A stretch of DNA of 64,000 nt from a virus: positions 1 to 64,000 of the IMG/VR virus record IMGVR_UViG_3300037468_000371. One strand, 5' to 3'. Shown here piece after piece: positions 8,153 to 16,428 of the stretch (position 1 is the stretch's first letter; each line of letters opens with the position of its first letter). The notes under the pieces were generated by a model, which made no database searches, was not told the origin of the DNA, and saw only the letters and a program-made list of their open reading frames with translations. Made by a program: the position numbers and the translations under genes.

Positions 8153-8662
8153 ATGGCCCTGAACGCTACAGCAGGCGACGCGGCAGCGAACAGCTACGTC
8201 ACGACCGACGAAGCGGACGCCTACTACGAGAACCGCCTGTTCTCGTCGGCGTGGGGGGCGGCGCCGAACGACCAGGAGCCGGCGCTGATCATGGCGACCC
8301 GGCTCCTGGACACCCGAGTGGCGTTCACGGGCGCGCCGGCCACGACGACTCAGGCGTTGTCGTGGCCGCGCTCCGGGATGTCCACCCGGAACGGCGTAGC
8401 GATCCCGATCGACGAGATCCCGGCGGACCTGAAGTACGCCGTGTTCGAGATGGCGCTGGCGCTCCTCGGCTCGACCGACGACACTTCGGCCGAGAACCAG
8501 GCGACGGCGCAGGGCCTGTCGCGGCTGCGGGCGTCGAACGTCGAGCTCTGGTTCACCGAGGGGTTCGAGCAGCGGCCGTTGCCGCTGCAAGTCATGCAGA
8601 TGCTGCCGGCCTCCTGGCTGGCTTCCACTACCGCTTCGATCCTTCCGCTGCGCCTGCTCTGA
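8153..8662 (+). CDS. Head-tail adaptor (DnaT-like family)
   Basis: 169 residues with the signature order of the phage DnaT-like/adaptor family: NSYVTTDEADAYYENRL at the N-terminus, ALIMATRLLDT, QALSWPRSGM, then IPADLKYAVFEMALALL. These proteins form the first connector ring below the portal; the DnaT name is historical and does not imply replication. The position between capsid and head-closure genes fits. Confidence 0.8.
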   Translation: MALNATAGDAAANSYVTTDEADAYYENRLFSSAWGAAPNDQEPALIMATRLLDTRVAFTGAPATTTQALSWPRSGMSTRNGVAIPIDEIPADLKYAVFEMALALLGSTDDTSAENQATAQGLSRLRASNVELWFTEGFEQRPLPLQVMQMLPASWLASTTASILPLRLL

Positions 8663-8668
8663 GCCGCG

Positions 8669-9067
8669 ATGGGATACGACGCTCTGATCCGCTCGGGAAT
8701 CTCGGCGGCAGCGACCGTTACGGCCTCTTTGCAGGCCAACGTCCTGCACGAGGCCTGGACGGGGATCGACGCGTACGGCGAACCGACCTACGCGGCTGGC
8801 ATCCAGCGCAAGGCCATCGTGCTCCGGGACGCGATCATGAAGCGCGACCGGGGCGGCGAGTGGGTGCAGACGCAGGCGGAGATCCTGTTCTTGAAGCCGT
8901 TCGTCAGCAATGGCGCCCCGGGCCGAAACGGCCCGATAGATATTCGGGATCGCATCACGCTGCCGGACGGCTTCACCTGCCCTATCGTCGAGACCGAGGG
9001 GTTGTTCGACCCTTCGACCTCGGCACCCTACTTCGCGGAAGTCTGGCTCGGGTACAGGCACCGCTGA
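8669..9067 (+). CDS. Head-closure (stopper) protein
   Basis: 132 residues, predicted beta-rich, with the size and position of siphophage head-closure proteins (second connector ring, below the adaptor). The C-terminal half contains KPFVSNGAPGRNGPIDIRD and a short Gly/Pro-rich tail. Its stop overlaps the ATG of the aminotransferase, so the sugar-enzyme block is translationally coupled to neck genes. Confidence 0.6.
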   Translation: MGYDALIRSGISAAATVTASLQANVLHEAWTGIDAYGEPTYAAGIQRKAIVLRDAIMKRDRGGEWVQTQAEILFLKPFVSNGAPGRNGPIDIRDRITLPDGFTCPIVETEGLFDPSTSAPYFAEVWLGYRHR

Positions 9068-10179
9068 TGAAGACGGCAAACGAAAAGATTCGCGTGTCCT
9101 CGGCGCAGTTCTACGGGCGCGAGCGCGAGTACGTCCTCGACTGCCTGGACACCCTGGAGCTTTCGGGCGGCGGGATGTCCAAGTACGGACAGCGGCTGGA
9201 GGCGGCGTGGGCGGAGTTCTGTGGCGTCTCCTACGCGGTGTCGTGCTCTTCGGGCACCGCGGCCCTGCACCTCGCGCTTGCGGCGCTCGGCCTTCGCCCG
9301 GGTCAAGGCGTCCTCGTTCCTGCGATCACGTACGTCGCCACGGCCAATGCCGTCTCTTACCTCGGTGGCGTGCCGATCGTCTGCGAAGTCCGCCCCGACA
9401 CGTGGACGCTCGATCCGGCCGATGCGGAGCGGCTGATCCTAGAGGCCAAGCGGGGAGGCCGGGACGTTGCGGGCATGATCCCGGTCCATCTGTACGGTGT
9501 GGTCGCGGACATGACCGCGCTCACAGCGCTCGCGCGCAAGCACGACCTGTGGGTCCTGGAGGACGCAGCCGAGGCGCACGGCGCGATCTACGCGGGCCGG
9601 CGCGCCGGGGCTCTAGGGGACATCGCCGCGTTCAGCTTCTATGGCAACAAGACCCTGACAGCCGGGGAGGGAGGGATTGTCACGACGAACGATCCCAAGC
9701 TCGCCGAGTCTGTCCGAAGCCTTCGCGGTCATGCGATGTCTACGTCCAGGCAGTATTGGCACGACACGGTCGGATACGGCTACCGGATGTCGAACGTCTC
9801 CGCAGCTATCGCGCTGGCGCAGGTCGAAACCTTCTCCGAACATCTCCACCGTCGCATGGGCGTGATGGGCGCGTACCTACACGCGCTCCCTTCCACCTTC
9901 GTGCTCCAGTCCGCGCCGGACGGCACGTCCCCGTGGATGTGTGCAGGGTTGCTTCCACAGGGAGTGTCGCCGACCCGTGTCGCCGAGCAGATGTCGCTGG
10001 GCGGAATCGAGACGCGCCCGGTATTCTTCCCGCTATCCGATATGCCGATGTACCGCTCCACGGCTCCTCATATCGCGGCTGTGATCGCGGCGCGGGGCCT
10101 GTGCCTTCCAACCCATGCGGGCTTGACCCGTGACGACGTTATGCGGGTCGTCGACTCACTGAAGCGGAGCCTGATGTGA
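9067..10179 (+). CDS. DegT/DnrJ/EryC1/StrS-family sugar aminotransferase
   Basis: 370 residues of full family length. This PLP enzyme family transfers an amino group to a keto-sugar nucleotide. Visible hallmarks are the phosphate-binding CSSGTAALHLAL (residues 60-71), EDAAEAHGA with the ring-stacking Asp (near 166-174) and the Schiff-base lysine K195 in SFYGNKTLTAGEGG. The substrate cannot be told. ATG 9067 overlaps the head-closure stop. It opens a run of coupled sugar-handling genes placed between connector and tail genes, so its product may decorate virion proteins or feed another phage modification. Confidence 0.92.
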   Translation: MKTANEKIRVSSAQFYGREREYVLDCLDTLELSGGGMSKYGQRLEAAWAEFCGVSYAVSCSSGTAALHLALAALGLRPGQGVLVPAITYVATANAVSYLGGVPIVCEVRPDTWTLDPADAERLILEAKRGGRDVAGMIPVHLYGVVADMTALTALARKHDLWVLEDAAEAHGAIYAGRRAGALGDIAAFSFYGNKTLTAGEGGIVTTNDPKLAESVRSLRGHAMSTSRQYWHDTVGYGYRMSNVSAAIALAQVETFSEHLHRRMGVMGAYLHALPSTFVLQSAPDGTSPWMCAGLLPQGVSPTRVAEQMSLGGIETRPVFFPLSDMPMYRSTAPHIAAVIAARGLCLPTHAGLTRDDVMRVVDSLKRSLM

Positions 10180-10742
10180 ACATTCCCGAGACTATCGCGT
10201 CATTGCCCGCCGGATCCCTGTGGCAGCATCATGCAGAGTTCATCGCGTTCTGCGAGTGGATCGCCCGCAACGAGATCAAGAGCATCCTCGAGATCGGCAC
10301 GGGCATCGGCGGCTCTGCGTACGTGTTCGGGAAGGCGACCGGCGATGCGCGGATCGTGTCCGTGGACTTCGCCCGGCGCTATGACCCGGACGGTCCGACC
10401 GCCCCAACCCGCAACCCCAACTTCACGCAGATCCTCGGCAACAGCCGCACGGACGAGGCCCAGGCCGCGATCGCGGCGCATGGTCCCTTCGACCTCGTGT
10501 ACTTCGACACGGCGCACCCGTACGAGGAGTGCGTCGACAACTACACCCGCTACGGCCCGATGGCGGCGCGCTACATCGCGCAGCACGACATCAATATGGA
10601 CGAAGAGAATTGGCCGGACGCGGGCATTCCTCGGTTCTGGCGCGAGTTGACGACGAAGCATCGCGTGGTCGCTGAGTTCGTCAACCCGTCGCCCGATCCG
10701 CGCTTCCCGCGCTGGGGCGGGCTTGGCGTGGTGAGCGCATGA
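10176..10742 (+). CDS. Class I SAM-dependent methyltransferase
   Basis: 188 residues with a Rossmann methyltransferase core: motif I ILEIGTGIGGSAY (about 36-48), an acidic strand end at VSVDFA, and FDLVYFDTAHPYEE (motif IV region). It resembles the CmcI/cephalosporin-hydroxylase-like group often found in sugar biosynthesis clusters. GTG start overlaps the aminotransferase stop. O- or N-methylation of a sugar is plausible from context; substrate unknown. Confidence 0.8.
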   Translation: MNIPETIASLPAGSLWQHHAEFIAFCEWIARNEIKSILEIGTGIGGSAYVFGKATGDARIVSVDFARRYDPDGPTAPTRNPNFTQILGNSRTDEAQAAIAAHGPFDLVYFDTAHPYEECVDNYTRYGPMAARYIAQHDINMDEENWPDAGIPRFWRELTTKHRVVAEFVNPSPDPRFPRWGGLGVVSA

Positions 10743-10837
10743 ACATCTCTCCGCGTCGCGTCTACTCGCAGTGCTCGGCGCACGCTGAGCCGACAGCCGA
10801 GCGCGCACGACTGTTCGAGGTGTATCCGTGCGCGTGA
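10739..10837 (+). CDS. Possible 32-residue coupling ORF
   Basis: ATG 10739 overlaps the methyltransferase stop (ATGA), and the frame runs to 10837, 10 bp into the following glycosyltransferase gene, exactly filling the only gap in this coupled block. The peptide is basic with no recognisable motif. It may be a small protein, a device to keep ribosomes moving into the next GTG start, or chance. Confidence 0.35.
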   Translation: MNISPRRVYSQCSAHAEPTAERARLFEVYPCA

Positions 10838-11583
10838 ACATCCGGGTCACAGAGCCCGATATGGGCTGGATCGTCGGTCGCTACGCGCGCGAGCTGGTCA
10901 AGTACCTGCCGCAGTTCGGAATCGACGCGGCGATCAACGACCCGCGCCGCACGGACTTGGAGTACCTCGCCAACGTCTACTTCCCGCCGTCTCGCCGTCC
11001 AGCGGTGGGGCTGTTCGCGCACGATCGCTTCCATCTCGCCCCCGAGTTCGACGGGCACATCGCCCTGAACCCGCACGTCGCCGACACGCTGCGCTCGTCC
11101 GGGGCGGCGAACCCGGTGGTCATCGAGCAGGCCGTGGACGAGTGCTACGTCACGAAGACAAAGGCGTCGACGGTGTTCGGCGTAGCGGGTAGCGTCAAGC
11201 GCGACAATCGTAAGGGGCAGGATCTCGTCGAGCGCATGGTCGAGGAAGGCTACAACATCATCGCGTGGGGCTCCGGCTGGCCGTGCCCGATCTTCAGCGA
11301 CCGGATCGAGCTGCTCCATGAGTTCTACAGCCAGCTCGACTACTACGTCGTCACGTCGCGGCTGGAGGGCGGCTGCACGCCGATCATCGAGTGCTTCGCC
11401 TGCGGCGTGCCGGTCATCAGCCCAAAGACCGGGTTCGCCATTCGCCGCCCCGTGATGGCCTACGAAGCCGGCGACTGGGACAGCCTGCACTCCGTTTTGC
11501 GCTTCGTCACCGAGCATAAGACCTACGAGAGCTTCGCGAGCGACCACGCGGCCTACTTTCGCGCCGTGCTGGAGGGGCTGTGA
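10828..11583 (+). CDS. Glycosyltransferase, GT4-like (short GT-B)
   Basis: 251 residues, shorter than typical GT4 enzymes (about 350-400), so part of the N-terminal domain is reduced. The C-terminal half keeps the family pattern: FGVAGSVKRDNRKGQDL, then DYYVVTSRLEGGCTPIIECFACGVPVIS, the E-x7-E-like donor-binding segment. It probably moves a sugar from a nucleotide donor. GTG 10828 follows the mini-ORF, and the stop is coupled to the next transferase gene by GTGA. Confidence 0.78.
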   Translation: MRVNIRVTEPDMGWIVGRYARELVKYLPQFGIDAAINDPRRTDLEYLANVYFPPSRRPAVGLFAHDRFHLAPEFDGHIALNPHVADTLRSSGAANPVVIEQAVDECYVTKTKASTVFGVAGSVKRDNRKGQDLVERMVEEGYNIIAWGSGWPCPIFSDRIELLHEFYSQLDYYVVTSRLEGGCTPIIECFACGVPVISPKTGFAIRRPVMAYEAGDWDSLHSVLRFVTEHKTYESFASDHAAYFRAVLEGL

Positions 11584-12089
11584 ACGTCACTGCCGTCCTG
11601 ATCACGCGCGAGCGGGCATATCCGCAGGACATCAGGGTCGACTTCCCGTTCGACGAGGTACTGGTCGAGACGAGCTGTCCGAACGTCCGCCGGCGCTACG
11701 AGCTGGCGCTTCGGGCAAAGAGCGACGTGATCTACACGCAGGACGATGACGCCGAGATCGACATCCCAGCGCTGTGGGCGCACTACGACGGGAGACTCAC
11801 GAACGCGATCACGCCCTACCATCGCGACGTCTACGCGCCGACCGGCATGACGCTCGTCGGCTGGGGCTGCTTTTTCCCGAAGTTGCTGATCGACTTCTCT
11901 CGGTGGGAGGCACGGTACGGCGAGGTCGACGAGGTCGAAGCCGACCGGATCTTCACCTACCTCGCGCAGCCGCACAACACCGTCGTCATGCCAATCGCAG
12001 AGCACAAGCGTCGCGAGCAGCTCTGCCAGCGGCCCGATCACTACCCGGCGCGCGATCGCATTCTGGCGAAGCTGAGGGCGCTTCGATGA
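11580..12089 (+). CDS. Small GT-A-type glycosyltransferase
   Basis: 169 residues with a GT-A-like pattern: a beta strand leading to a metal-binding acidic cluster YTQDDDAEID (about residues 58-67), then WGCFFPK. This resembles compact GT2/GT64-like enzymes. A nucleotide-sugar donor and metal dependence are expected from the DxD motif. Coupled on both sides within the sugar block. Confidence 0.65.
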   Translation: MNVTAVLITRERAYPQDIRVDFPFDEVLVETSCPNVRRRYELALRAKSDVIYTQDDDAEIDIPALWAHYDGRLTNAITPYHRDVYAPTGMTLVGWGCFFPKLLIDFSRWEARYGEVDEVEADRIFTYLAQPHNTVVMPIAEHKRREQLCQRPDHYPARDRILAKLRALR

Positions 12090-12943
12090 AGGTAGCGGTC
12101 GCCATCGAGACGAAGGATCGCCGGATCCCGAACTGGATGTCTACTGGAGGCGAGAACTACCTCGGCCAGACGCTGAACAACCTCGGGCGTAGCGGCTTCT
12201 GGTCGTCTCCGTATCTGCACTCGCTTCAGATTGTAGGCGGTGGCGAGCTTTCCGGATTCTGGGACGAACAGGTCCGCCCGTTTGTCCCGGCGGGCGCGCC
12301 GTTCGCGCTCCACGAGTGCCCGCCCGGGGGGCGCACCCGTCAGCAGAACGGGGCGATGGCGATCCGTGTCGCCGCCGAGACGGATGCCGACATCGTTCTC
12401 AAGCTGGAAGACGACCTCGACTTCTGTCACGACTTCCTAGGCAGCGCCGTGCGCTGGCTGTCAGACGTGCTCAGTGAGCGCGGGGTCTGCTTCTACGCGC
12501 TGGCCGCTCCGTTCCAGGCTTTCAGCGAGGCCCGCTACGCCCGCGAGGATGAGTACGTCGGAGGTCCTGGCAAGTCCTTTCCGTTCATTCGGGGCCTGAT
12601 GCAGAAAGGCGTGAACTTCGCCCGCCATCCGGCCGAAGCATTTTGGGCTGCGCAGGCGATCGCGTTCCGCCGGCACCGAGCGCTGGAGCTGGTCAAGTGG
12701 CTGGGCGACGACCCGTGCTACCGTAGCAGGCACCCCGAGTCGCTCCGCAAGACGGGGCACGACCTGCTACTCGGATTGTGGGCAAAGTCCGCCGGAGAAG
12801 TGATCGGCGCGGCCGTTCCGTCGTTTGTGCAGCACATCGGGAGACAGTCAAGCATCTCGTCGCGCGGCCGGTTCTTTCAGTTCCCGTGGCCGGGGCGCGA
12901 GTGGTCCTATGCAGGCAGGCAGACAGAGGAGGCCACCGCATGA
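12086..12943 (+). CDS. GT-A-type glycosyltransferase
   Basis: 285 residues. The acidic motif IVLKLEDDLDFCHDF (about residues 107-121) fits a GT-A metal site and follows a helix rich in small residues (GGRTRQQNGAMAIRVA), the usual layout before the DxD strand. The C-terminal region has TGHDLLLGLWA and a basic aromatic tail. Probably acts in series with the neighbouring transferases; donor and acceptor unknown. ATG overlaps the previous stop. Confidence 0.65.
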   Translation: MKVAVAIETKDRRIPNWMSTGGENYLGQTLNNLGRSGFWSSPYLHSLQIVGGGELSGFWDEQVRPFVPAGAPFALHECPPGGRTRQQNGAMAIRVAAETDADIVLKLEDDLDFCHDFLGSAVRWLSDVLSERGVCFYALAAPFQAFSEARYAREDEYVGGPGKSFPFIRGLMQKGVNFARHPAEAFWAAQAIAFRRHRALELVKWLGDDPCYRSRHPESLRKTGHDLLLGLWAKSAGEVIGAAVPSFVQHIGRQSSISSRGRFFQFPWPGREWSYAGRQTEEATA

Positions 12944-14163
12944 AAGTCCTATGGAACGGAGACGCCGTAGTCTCCAGCGGCTTCGCCCGCTGCACTCACG
13001 CCGTGTGCGACGAGCTCGCTCGGCGCGGTCACGAGGTCACGGTGCTGGGGATCAACTACTACGGTGACCCGCACCCGTACCCGTATCCGATCTACCCGTG
13101 TCGGCATCCGTTCGCGAGCGCGCGCGATCTGTTCGGCGTGGATCGGCTGCCCCGGTTGATCCATGAGCTGGGGCCGGACGTGGTTGTGCTGCTGAACGAC
13201 CCGTGGAACGTCCCGGCCTATCTGGACATGCTCGCGGCCGTCCGCGATCTGAACGAGGGATTCCCGCAGCCTCTGATGGCGGCGTGGCTGGCCGTGGACG
13301 GCAAGAACCAGAAGGACTCCGACCGGCTCGATGAGCTGGACGCCGTAGCGGTGTGGACCGAGTTCGGCGCCCGCGAGCTGAAGGCCGGCGGATACACGGG
13401 CGAGCCGGCCGTGATCCAACTCGGTGTGGACCTGGAGCGGTTCGGCCCCCGGTCGAAGGCCGAGGCGCGCCGGCTGCTGATGCCCGAGAGCCTTCCGGAC
13501 GATGCGTTCATCGTTGGCGCCGTGGGCCGAAACCAGCCGCGCAAGCGCCTGGACCTGACCATCGCCTACTTCGCCGAGTGGGTCCGCCGCGGCCAGCACG
13601 AGAACGCCTACCTCTACCTGCACGTCGGGCCTACGGGTGATACGGGCTGCGACATCCGGTCGCTCGTCAAGTACTATGGCATCAACGGCCGGGTGTTCAT
13701 CGGCGCGCCGCCGATCGGCTCAGGGATCCCCGAGCAGAACATGCCGGACGTGTACTCGGCCATGGACGTCTACATCTCTACGAGCCAGGGCGAGGGATGG
13801 GGCCTGACGGCGCTGGAGGCGATGGCGTGCGGTGTCCCCTGCATCCTTCCCCGCTGGTCGGCCTATGCCGACTGGTCCGGGCGCGGCGAGGCTGTTCTCG
13901 TGCCGTGTCATGAAACGGCGCTGACGGCGCCGATGAACGGCCTGATGCACACGGTTGGCGGCGTGCCCGACCGGCGGACCTTCATCGCGGAGCTGGAGAC
14001 GATGTACAGCTCCGAGGTCACGCGGCGGACCTACTCGCGGCGCGGTCTGCGGCTCGCGGCCGAGTATCCGTGGAGCCGCTCGGCAGCCGAGATGGCAGAC
14101 TTCCTCGAAAAGCAGGTAGAGTCCAAGCGGCAGCAGAAGCCGGCGGAGGAGGTCATCGTCTGA
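12940..14163 (+). CDS. Glycosyltransferase family 4 (GT-B)
   Basis: 407 residues, full length for GT4. The N-terminal acceptor domain starts MKVLWNGDAVVSSGFARCTH, with the glycine loop typical of the family; the donor domain has FIVGAVGRNQPRKRLDLTI and the E-x7-E motif in EGWGLTALEAMACGVP. A strong AGAGGAGG site precedes ATG 12940. It closes the sugar block, and its stop overlaps the tail-completion gene, so the whole block lies inside the structural operon. Confidence 0.9.
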   Translation: MKVLWNGDAVVSSGFARCTHAVCDELARRGHEVTVLGINYYGDPHPYPYPIYPCRHPFASARDLFGVDRLPRLIHELGPDVVVLLNDPWNVPAYLDMLAAVRDLNEGFPQPLMAAWLAVDGKNQKDSDRLDELDAVAVWTEFGARELKAGGYTGEPAVIQLGVDLERFGPRSKAEARRLLMPESLPDDAFIVGAVGRNQPRKRLDLTIAYFAEWVRRGQHENAYLYLHVGPTGDTGCDIRSLVKYYGINGRVFIGAPPIGSGIPEQNMPDVYSAMDVYISTSQGEGWGLTALEAMACGVPCILPRWSAYADWSGRGEAVLVPCHETALTAPMNGLMHTVGGVPDRRTFIAELETMYSSEVTRRTYSRRGLRLAAEYPWSRSAAEMADFLEKQVESKRQQKPAEEVIV

Positions 14164-14711
14164 TGGCAGGGTATACGCCCACGGCCCCGATCCTCATCGA
14201 GTTCAATCTCGGCGGTTCCCGCGAGATGAAGGCGGCGCTCGCGGCCCTGGATGGCGAGATTCGCCAGCGGGCCGCGGCGGCGTTGCGCCTAGAGGCCGAT
14301 CAGATCATTCGGAATGCGAAGGATAAGTACGTCCCGGTCGATCTCGGGAACCTGAAGAACTCGGGCCGCGTGGAGGCCCCGGCGTCGAAGGGCAAGGAGA
14401 TCTCGGTTGCGATGCACTTCGGCCTCGGGATTCCGCGGCCGTATGCCGAGGCGATCCACGAGTACCCGACCGCTCACCAGCCGCCGTCGTGGGTCGGCAA
14501 GGACGTGCATTTCAAGCCCGCCGGAACCGGGGCGAAGTACCTGGAGCGCCCGATGAAGGAGCAGTTCAAGGGCATGTCCATACGGCTGAAGAAGGCGATC
14601 TTCTCTACGGTGCGGTTGCCCGGGGTCCACCTGCGCCACTCGGGCGGCGGCGCGATCGGCCAAGCCCCGCCGCAGCCCGGCGGCGCCGCCGGAGAAGGCT
14701 CCATGCCATGA
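14163..14711 (+). CDS. Tail-completion protein (HK97 gp10-like)
   Basis: 182 residues with the HK97 gp10-like pattern: a helical N-terminus, then KYVPVDLGNLKNSGRV, PRPYAEAIHEYPTAHQ and GAKYLERPM. These proteins join tail to the neck. A Gly/Pro-rich tail ends the protein. ATG 14163 overlaps the glycosyltransferase stop. Confidence 0.8.
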   Translation: MAGYTPTAPILIEFNLGGSREMKAALAALDGEIRQRAAAALRLEADQIIRNAKDKYVPVDLGNLKNSGRVEAPASKGKEISVAMHFGLGIPRPYAEAIHEYPTAHQPPSWVGKDVHFKPAGTGAKYLERPMKEQFKGMSIRLKKAIFSTVRLPGVHLRHSGGGAIGQAPPQPGGAAGEGSMP

Positions 14712-15136
14712 TCCGCCGCTACGTCGAAGTGCTCGCAGCGCAGCGGCCGTTCCCGGTCGGTCTGGACGAAGAGCGCCGCGCGATATTCTCGTGCAACTAC
14801 GATGGACTCGTCACGGCGCCCGCGTGGGTCAGCTCGGGCGCGGTGAATACCAGCTTCGAAGAGGACATCGCTATGTTCATCACGAGCGCCGGGCTCGGTG
14901 TCCTCGGGAGCAGCCTGTACATCGGCCCGCTGGCCCTCCTGCAACCGGGCGCCGGGCCGTACACGACGTTGATCGATACAGGCGGCGCTCAGCCGGTCGA
15001 AACGCATGATGGCGCGCTGTACGAGCGCATCTCGTTTCAAGTTCTTGTCCGGGGCGCCTCTTACGCAGCAGCCCGCGGCCGGGCGCTGGCCATCTGGTCG
15101 GCGCTGGACGGCTTGCGGAACGTGACCGTGGCCTAG
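14708..15136 (+). CDS. Tail terminator protein
   Basis: 142 residues in the position and size of siphophage tail terminators, which cap the tube at the capsid end. It has a conserved-looking ERISFQVLVRGASYAAARGRAL stretch in which a beta strand is followed by the helix of the terminator fold, and an ending at GLRNVTV. Coupled to the tail-completion gene by ATGA. Confidence 0.72.
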   Translation: MIRRYVEVLAAQRPFPVGLDEERRAIFSCNYDGLVTAPAWVSSGAVNTSFEEDIAMFITSAGLGVLGSSLYIGPLALLQPGAGPYTTLIDTGGAQPVETHDGALYERISFQVLVRGASYAAARGRALAIWSALDGLRNVTVA

Positions 15137-15166
15137 CAATAGGGCCACACAGCAGAGGAGAAAACG

Positions 15167-15634
15167 ATGTCTCAGGCAGTGGCAGGCCACGGCGCGACGA
15201 TCGCGATCGAGCTGGATCCGACCGGCTCCGCCGGCACTTTCACCGTCGTCGCCGAGCTGAACGGCGACATCACCTGGCCGGAGCTGAACCGTCCCGAGAC
15301 GGAGACGACCCCGCACCAGGACACGATCGACGACTGGGTTCTCGGCCGCCTTGGCCGCGGGCCGTTGACCTTCTCGGTCAACTACATCTTCGACGACTCG
15401 ACCCACGACGCCTCGACGGGCCTGTACTCGAAGATCGTGTCGAACGAGCTGTTCGGCATCCGCATGCGCGGCCCGGCGGGCACGACCGACTCGGACGAGT
15501 GGATCGCCTCGGGTCACGTGCAGGCGATCACCCAGGTCGCTCCAGTCCGCGAGGGTGTCCGCTCCAGCGACGTCACCATCCGGCTCCGGAAGGCGATGAA
15601 GATCGACGGCGCGCTCATCGGCACTTCCATCTGA
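15167..15634 (+). CDS. Major tail (tube) protein
   Basis: 155 residues, beta-rich, with TVVAELNGDITWPELNRPE, TPHQDTIDDWVLGRLGRGP and EWIASGHVQAITQVAPV, which fit the tail-tube fold (NGDITWPE and strand-loop-strand order). It has its own AGAGGAG site and sits immediately before the chaperone pair and tape measure, the standard order. It would polymerise into the hollow tube. Confidence 0.85.
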   Translation: MSQAVAGHGATIAIELDPTGSAGTFTVVAELNGDITWPELNRPETETTPHQDTIDDWVLGRLGRGPLTFSVNYIFDDSTHDASTGLYSKIVSNELFGIRMRGPAGTTDSDEWIASGHVQAITQVAPVREGVRSSDVTIRLRKAMKIDGALIGTSI

Positions 15635-15668
15635 ACCAACGGCAACTAGAGAACTAGGAGACAATGAC

Positions 15669-16100
15669 ATGGCACCCAGCAAGAAGACAGGCACCGTAGC
15701 AACGACGGCGGCACTGACGGCCGAAGACCTCCTCTCGTTCAACGAGAGCTCGCGCAAGATGCTCGAGATCCCCGAGCTGCCCAAGGACGGCCGCCCGGGT
15801 GTGGTGTGGCTCCAGCCGCTCACGGCGGGTCAGGTCATGGACTTCGCCGCCCGGCAGGCGGACAACATGACCGAGGCTGAGAAGAGCCAGGCGATGCTCG
15901 AGATGATCGCCCGGGCCGTGGTCGATCAGAACGGCCAGCAGCTCTTCTCCGAGGAGCAGGTCGGTCGCCTGCGGGACATGTCGATGGCGGTGTTCTCGCG
16001 GCTGACCGCGGCCGTCAACGAGCTGACCGGCGTGGGTAAGAGGGTCGAGGCGGGAAAAGATTCGAGCGCGACGGCCTCCGGCGATTCGCCTTCCGCCTAG
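15669..16100 (+). CDS. Tail assembly chaperone, gpG-like
   Basis: 143 residues ending with a hydrophilic Ser/Ala-rich tail. Helical and acidic, in the gpG position between tube protein and tape measure. A slippery heptamer at 16052-16058 lets a fraction of ribosomes shift -1 and read into the gpT-like frame. The chaperone coats and aligns the tape measure during tail assembly and is absent from mature virions in the lambda model. Confidence 0.85.
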   Translation: MAPSKKTGTVATTAALTAEDLLSFNESSRKMLEIPELPKDGRPGVVWLQPLTAGQVMDFAARQADNMTEAEKSQAMLEMIARAVVDQNGQQLFSEEQVGRLRDMSMAVFSRLTAAVNELTGVGKRVEAGKDSSATASGDSPSA

Positions 16101-16426
16101 CGCTCACCATCGGGGAGGTTGATGTGGACTCAATGCTGGCGCGCCTTTCCTGGGATCAGTTCCTGGAGTGGGCCGCCTTTGCCGAGATCGAACCCTTCGG
16201 CGAAGAGCGGGCTGATTGGCGCGCTGGCATGGTAGCCTCGGTGATCGCTAACGTCAACCGCGACCCGAAGAAGGGCAAGCCGTTCGGCCCGCGGGATTTC
16301 ATGCCCGACTTCTCGTCGTCGAAGAAGGCGGCCACCGGGAGTCGTGAGCCGCTCATGAGCGGGAAGGCTTGGGGTGAAGCGAAGTCGATGGCTCGTATCT
16401 ATGCCGCCGCGGCGGGGGTGAACTGA
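15669..16426 (+). CDS. Tail assembly chaperone fusion, gpGT-like (-1 frameshift)
   Basis: The zero frame reads 15669-16058 and, after -1 slippage, continues from 16058 to 16426, giving about 252 residues. The shifted frame is open at once (RFERDGLRRFAFRLALTIG) and leads into LSWDQFLEWAAFAEIEPFGEERADWRAG, typical of gpT regions, which have no good independent start. Known families make a small amount of the fusion, which links the tape measure to the tube protein. Confidence 0.85.
16052..16058 (+). promoter_or_regulatory. Programmed -1 ribosomal frameshift site GGGAAAA
   Basis: The heptamer fits the X XXY YYZ rule in the gpG frame (G GGA AAA): both tRNAs can re-pair after slipping one base. 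It is placed 42 bp before the gpG stop, and the -1 frame is open through to the gpT-like end. A downstream GC-rich stretch could form the stimulatory structure. Confidence 0.85.
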
Positions 16427-16428
16427 CA

